Part shown: one piece after another, positions 61,458-64,000 of the stretch
Layout of the letters: each line of letters begins with the position of its first letter
Numbering within the stretch: the stretch's first letter is position 1
Assembly (NCBI RefSeq): GCF_004923315.1
Contig: NZ_CP039645.1
Span: 353,001 to 417,000 of the forward strand
Direction: 5' to 3'
Source: Azospirillum sp. TSA2s
GTDB taxonomy: Bacteria > Pseudomonadota > Alphaproteobacteria > Azospirillales > Azospirillaceae
DNA length: 64,000 nt
The notes under the pieces: generated by a model
Databases searched by the model: none
What the model saw: the letters and a program-made list of their open reading frames with translations, nothing else
Told to the model about the DNA's origin: nothing
Translations under genes and position numbers: made by a program

Positions 61458-63278
61458 ATGCTGGCGATTATGTGGAAGCCACTGATAGTTTCATGTGTCG
61501 TGCTGATGTCCGCGGCCACCGCCAGGGCGGAGCCGGAGGCGGAAACCGTGCGCGTCGGCGTGCTCGCCTACCGCGGGTCGGAGCGGGCGGCCCGCGACTG
61601 GGAGCCGACGCTGGCCTATCTGGAGCGCGCGATTCCCGACCGCCGCTTCGTCATGCTGCCGCTCGACCTCGCCGGCATGGTGCTGGCCGTCGCCGACCGT
61701 CAGGTCGATTTCGTCATCACCAATCCCGGCAGCTACGTCACGCTGGAAGCGCGCTTCGCGGTGACGCGCATCGCGACGCTGGAGTCCGGGACACCGGATG
61801 TTCCCATCGCCGCGGTGGGGTCGACCATCATCCGCCGCGCCGACCGGGCCGGGATCGGCAAGCTGGCCGACCTGAAGGGCAAGCGGCTGGCGGTGGTGTC
61901 GACCGACGCCTTCGGGGGCTTCCAGATCGCATGGCGCGAGATGGAGGAGGCCGGCGTCCGCCCCTTCACCGATCTGGCAGACCTGACGACGGTCGGCTTT
62001 CCGATGGAAGGGGTGGTGGATGCGGTGCGCCGCGGCAGTGCCGATGCCGGCGTGCTGCGCGCCTGCCTGCTGGAGGAGATGACGGCGCAGGGCCGTGTCG
62101 CCCCGAACGAGTTCGCGGTGGTCGGCGAAAAGCCGCCCGGCGAGCTGCCCTGCCGGGTGTCGTCGCGGCTGTATCCCGACTGGCCCTTCGCCCGGCTGGC
62201 GCACACGCCGCGCGATCTGGCCCGGCGCGTCGCCGCGGCGCTGCTGACCATGCCTGAAACCCAGGGGCCGACCTGGACCGCCTCGCTCGACTACACGTCG
62301 GTGCATGAGCTGTTCCGCACCCTGCACATCGGCCCCTATCCGAAGACCCCGCCGACGCTTGAGGAGGTTCTCAGCGAGAACTGGCACTGGCTGGTGATCG
62401 CCGCCGCGGCGGTGCTGTGGTGGGTGGTCCATTCCGCCCGTGTCGAGGTTCTCGTCCGCCGCCGCACCGCCGAACTTGAACGCGAGATCGCCGAGCGGGA
62501 GCGCGCGGAAGCGATCGCGCTGCGCCTGCGCGAGGAGCGCGACCAGCTCTCCCGCCTCGGCATCGTCGGGGAGATGGCGAGCAACATCGCCCATGAGCTG
62601 AACCAGCCGCTGGCGGCCATCGGCAATTTCGCCGGCGGCATGACCCGCATCCTCGACGCCCCGACGCCCGACCTCGGGATGCTGCGCGCCGGGGCGCGAT
62701 CGGTCGCCGAGCAGGCGGAGCGGGCCGCGGCGATCATCCAGCGCACCCGCGGCTTCGTCAGCCGCCGCGACGCCCAGCGCTCCGCCCTGTCGGTGAACGC
62801 CGTGGTGGAGGAAACCCTGTCGCTGTTCGGCGCGCCGCCGGACCCGGCACTGTCCATCGTCACCGAACCGGCCGACGGGCTGCCCGAGGTCAGGGCCGAC
62901 AAGGTGGAGCTTCAGCAGGTGCTGCTGAACCTGCTGCAGAATGCGGTGGAGGCGACGCGGAGCGGCAATAATGGTGGCGCCGGCGGCGAGATCGTGCTGC
63001 GGACCGCGCTGTCCGGCGGCATGGTGTTGATCGAAGTGCGAGATTCCGGTCCGGGTGCGCCGGAGGACGCGCGGCGGCGGATGTTCGAGCCCTTCTTCAC
63101 CACCAAGCCCGGCGGGCTGGGGCTCGGCCTGTCGATCTGCCGCACCATCGTCGAACGGCATGGCGGCCGCATCTGGGCGGTGCCCGGCGTGCCGCGCGGG
63201 CTGGCCGTCCGCTTCACCCTGCCGCCGGCCGCCGGCGAAACCGCATCATCATCGTCCGTCCAGGAGACAAACACATGA
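61458..63278 (+). CDS. TtrS-like sensor histidine kinase with PhnD-type periplasmic domain
   Basis: A 606-residue kinase. Signal peptide to about residue 27, then a PhnD/transferrin-type binding domain (about 30-275; VRVGVLAYRGSERAARDWEP, DFVITNPGSYVTLEA, LKGKRLAVVSTDAFGGFQIA). One membrane helix follows at about 308-325, then a coiled coil, HisKA with H379 (NIAHELNQPLAAIGNF) and HATPase_c (VLLNLLQNAVEATR, VRDSGPGAPED, KPGGLGLGLSI). The arrangement is that of TtrS, which senses tetrathionate. The next gene overlaps by ATGA. The sulfur compound sensed is inferred from TtrS and the TauE neighbour. Confidence 0.88.
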   Translation: MLAIMWKPLIVSCVVLMSAATARAEPEAETVRVGVLAYRGSERAARDWEPTLAYLERAIPDRRFVMLPLDLAGMVLAVADRQVDFVITNPGSYVTLEARFAVTRIATLESGTPDVPIAAVGSTIIRRADRAGIGKLADLKGKRLAVVSTDAFGGFQIAWREMEEAGVRPFTDLADLTTVGFPMEGVVDAVRRGSADAGVLRACLLEEMTAQGRVAPNEFAVVGEKPPGELPCRVSSRLYPDWPFARLAHTPRDLARRVAAALLTMPETQGPTWTASLDYTSVHELFRTLHIGPYPKTPPTLEEVLSENWHWLVIAAAAVLWWVVHSARVEVLVRRRTAELEREIAERERAEAIALRLREERDQLSRLGIVGEMASNIAHELNQPLAAIGNFAGGMTRILDAPTPDLGMLRAGARSVAEQAERAAAIIQRTRGFVSRRDAQRSALSVNAVVEETLSLFGAPPDPALSIVTEPADGLPEVRADKVELQQVLLNLLQNAVEATRSGNNGGAGGEIVLRTALSGGMVLIEVRDSGPGAPEDARRRMFEPFFTTKPGGLGLGLSICRTIVERHGGRIWAVPGVPRGLAVRFTLPPAAGETASSSSVQETNT

Positions 63279-63898
63279 CCGACGCCCCCCTGGTTCTGGT
63301 GGTGGACGATGACGAGGCGATGCGCAGTTCGGTCCAGTATCTGCTGGCCTCGGTCGGCATCGCCTGCGAGTGCTTCGCGTCGGCCGAGGCCTTCCTCGCC
63401 TCGCCGCACCTGCGCCCGCCGCTGCGGCCGGGCTGCGTCCTGCTGGACGTCCGCATGCCGGGCATGAGCGGGATCGAGCTGCTGCGCCACCTCAAGGAAC
63501 AGGGGTGCAAGCGTCCGGTCATCATGGTCACCGGCCATGGCGACGTGCCGCTGGCCGTCGCCGCGCTGAAGGGCGGGGCCGAGGACTTCATCGAAAAGCC
63601 CTGGAAGGACCAGGCGCTGCTCGACAGTGTCAACGCCGCCATCCGCAAATGCCGCGAGGTGCTGGTGCGCAGCGCCGGGCGCGAGGCGGTCGAAGCGCGG
63701 ATGGCCCAGCTGAGCCGCCGCGAGCGAGAGGTGCTGGCCCTGGTGCTCGACGGCCGCCAGAACAAGGAGATCGCGACGGCGCTGTCGATCTCCGTCAAGA
63801 CGGTCGAGGGCCATCGCCAGATGGTGATGGAGAAGATGGGCGCCCGCTCCGTCGCCGAACTCGCGCGATTGGCGCTGACCCCCGGCGACCGGGTTTAA
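63275..63898 (+). CDS. FixJ/TtrR-type response regulator
   Basis: A 207-residue two-domain regulator. The receiver has DDDEAMRSS, phospho-acceptor Asp in GCVLLDVRMPGMSG, Thr/Lys switch residues in MVTGHGDVPL and IEKPWKDQ. The C-terminal LuxR/FixJ HTH is seen in LSRREREVLALVLDGRQNKE and TALSISVKTVEGHRQMVMEK. It overlaps the kinase stop by four bases. Likely target: the divergent tauE/SafE gene or genes beyond the window. Confidence 0.93.
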   Translation: MTDAPLVLVVDDDEAMRSSVQYLLASVGIACECFASAEAFLASPHLRPPLRPGCVLLDVRMPGMSGIELLRHLKEQGCKRPVIMVTGHGDVPLAVAALKGGAEDFIEKPWKDQALLDSVNAAIRKCREVLVRSAGREAVEARMAQLSRREREVLALVLDGRQNKEIATALSISVKTVEGHRQMVMEKMGARSVAELARLALTPGDRV

Positions 63899-64000
63899 TC
63901 AAGCGAATCAAGGCTCCGGCCGCGTCTCCGCTCCAAAAGCAAGGGTTTACCCTTGGTCGCCACCGGAATCGACCCGATGGCGGCGACTGTTCGCTGCACG
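63899..64000. other. Intergenic tail with palindrome CAAGGGT-TT-ACCCTTG
   Basis: The last 102 bp hold no gene. A perfect 7-bp inverted repeat with a 2-bp spacer lies at 63940-63955, 42 bp after the regulator stop. It has no T run and may be an operator of the next gene outside the window or a transcript-end hairpin. Confidence 0.5.

Noticed and set aside
1..64000. tRNA, rRNA, phage or transposase genes
   Set aside because: None could be recognised by eye on either strand; a covariance-model scan would be decisive for small RNAs.

Overview
The window is one GC-rich bacterial segment with no rRNA, tRNA, CRISPR array, insertion sequence or phage gene that I can see. Gene content (chemotaxis receptor, many LysR, GntR and AraC regulators, ectoine use, sarcosine oxidase, class I PHA synthase, FixJ- and FNR-type regulators) and strong GC bias at third codon positions point to an alphaproteobacterium, most likely Azospirillum or a close relative. 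That placement is inference from gene content. Almost every gene is intact, coding density is high, and most functions are catabolic or regulatory, as in an accessory replicon or a metabolic region of the chromosome.

Layout. 1-5.3 kb: end of a chemotaxis receptor, a large Orn/Lys/Arg decarboxylase, and a LysR regulator divergent from an exported metallo-beta-lactamase-fold hydrolase. 5.3-9.9 kb: a kinase and phospho-lyase-like pair (hydroxylysine or phosphoethanolamine type), a GntR regulator and a racemase-like protein, with the same palindrome at both promoters; then a methyltransferase. 10-13.7 kb: a GntR regulator divergent from a three-gene module (FAH-family hydrolase, 2-keto-3-deoxygluconate-type permease, BDH2-like SDR). 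13.7-16.8 kb: a nickel/cobalt exporter with its RcnR/CsoR-type repressor and two nearly identical operators, a YqaA-type membrane protein, and YchJ- and YkgJ-type proteins.

16.8-30.2 kb is a complete ectoine/5-hydroxyectoine uptake and degradation cluster: doeD and doeC plus an AsnC regulator on the minus strand, and enuR, ehuA, ehuC, ehuD, eutABCDE and ehuB on the plus strand. It would import ectoines, open the ring (EutD/DoeA), deacetylate (EutE/DoeB), transaminate (DoeD) and oxidise to aspartate (DoeC). 30.2-33.9 kb: LysR, a GalD/PrpF-type isomerase and a DctA-type carrier. 34.0-38.3 kb: a signalling module of a lone receiver domain, a degenerate GGDEF-EAL protein and a FIST-domain histidine kinase. 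38.3-40.5 kb: a large MscS-type channel. 40.7-49.9 kb: sdaA, glyA and soxGADB on the minus strand with a divergent GlxA/GbdR-like regulator; together these convert sarcosine to glycine, serine and pyruvate.

50-61 kb looks like a low-oxygen or stress island: a Crp/Fnr regulator with FNR-like cysteines, a universal stress protein, an exported cytochrome c, an HtrA-like protease, a small unknown protein, PHA synthase and a P-type cation ATPase. Two TTGA-N6-TCAA anaeroboxes and two copies of a longer TTAA-containing dyad lie in its promoters. 60.5-64 kb: a TauE/SafE transporter divergent from a TtrS-like sensor kinase and FixJ-type regulator. The most interesting items are the FIST/GGDEF-EAL module, the shared TTAA dyad, the duplicated metal operator and the shared GntR palindrome.
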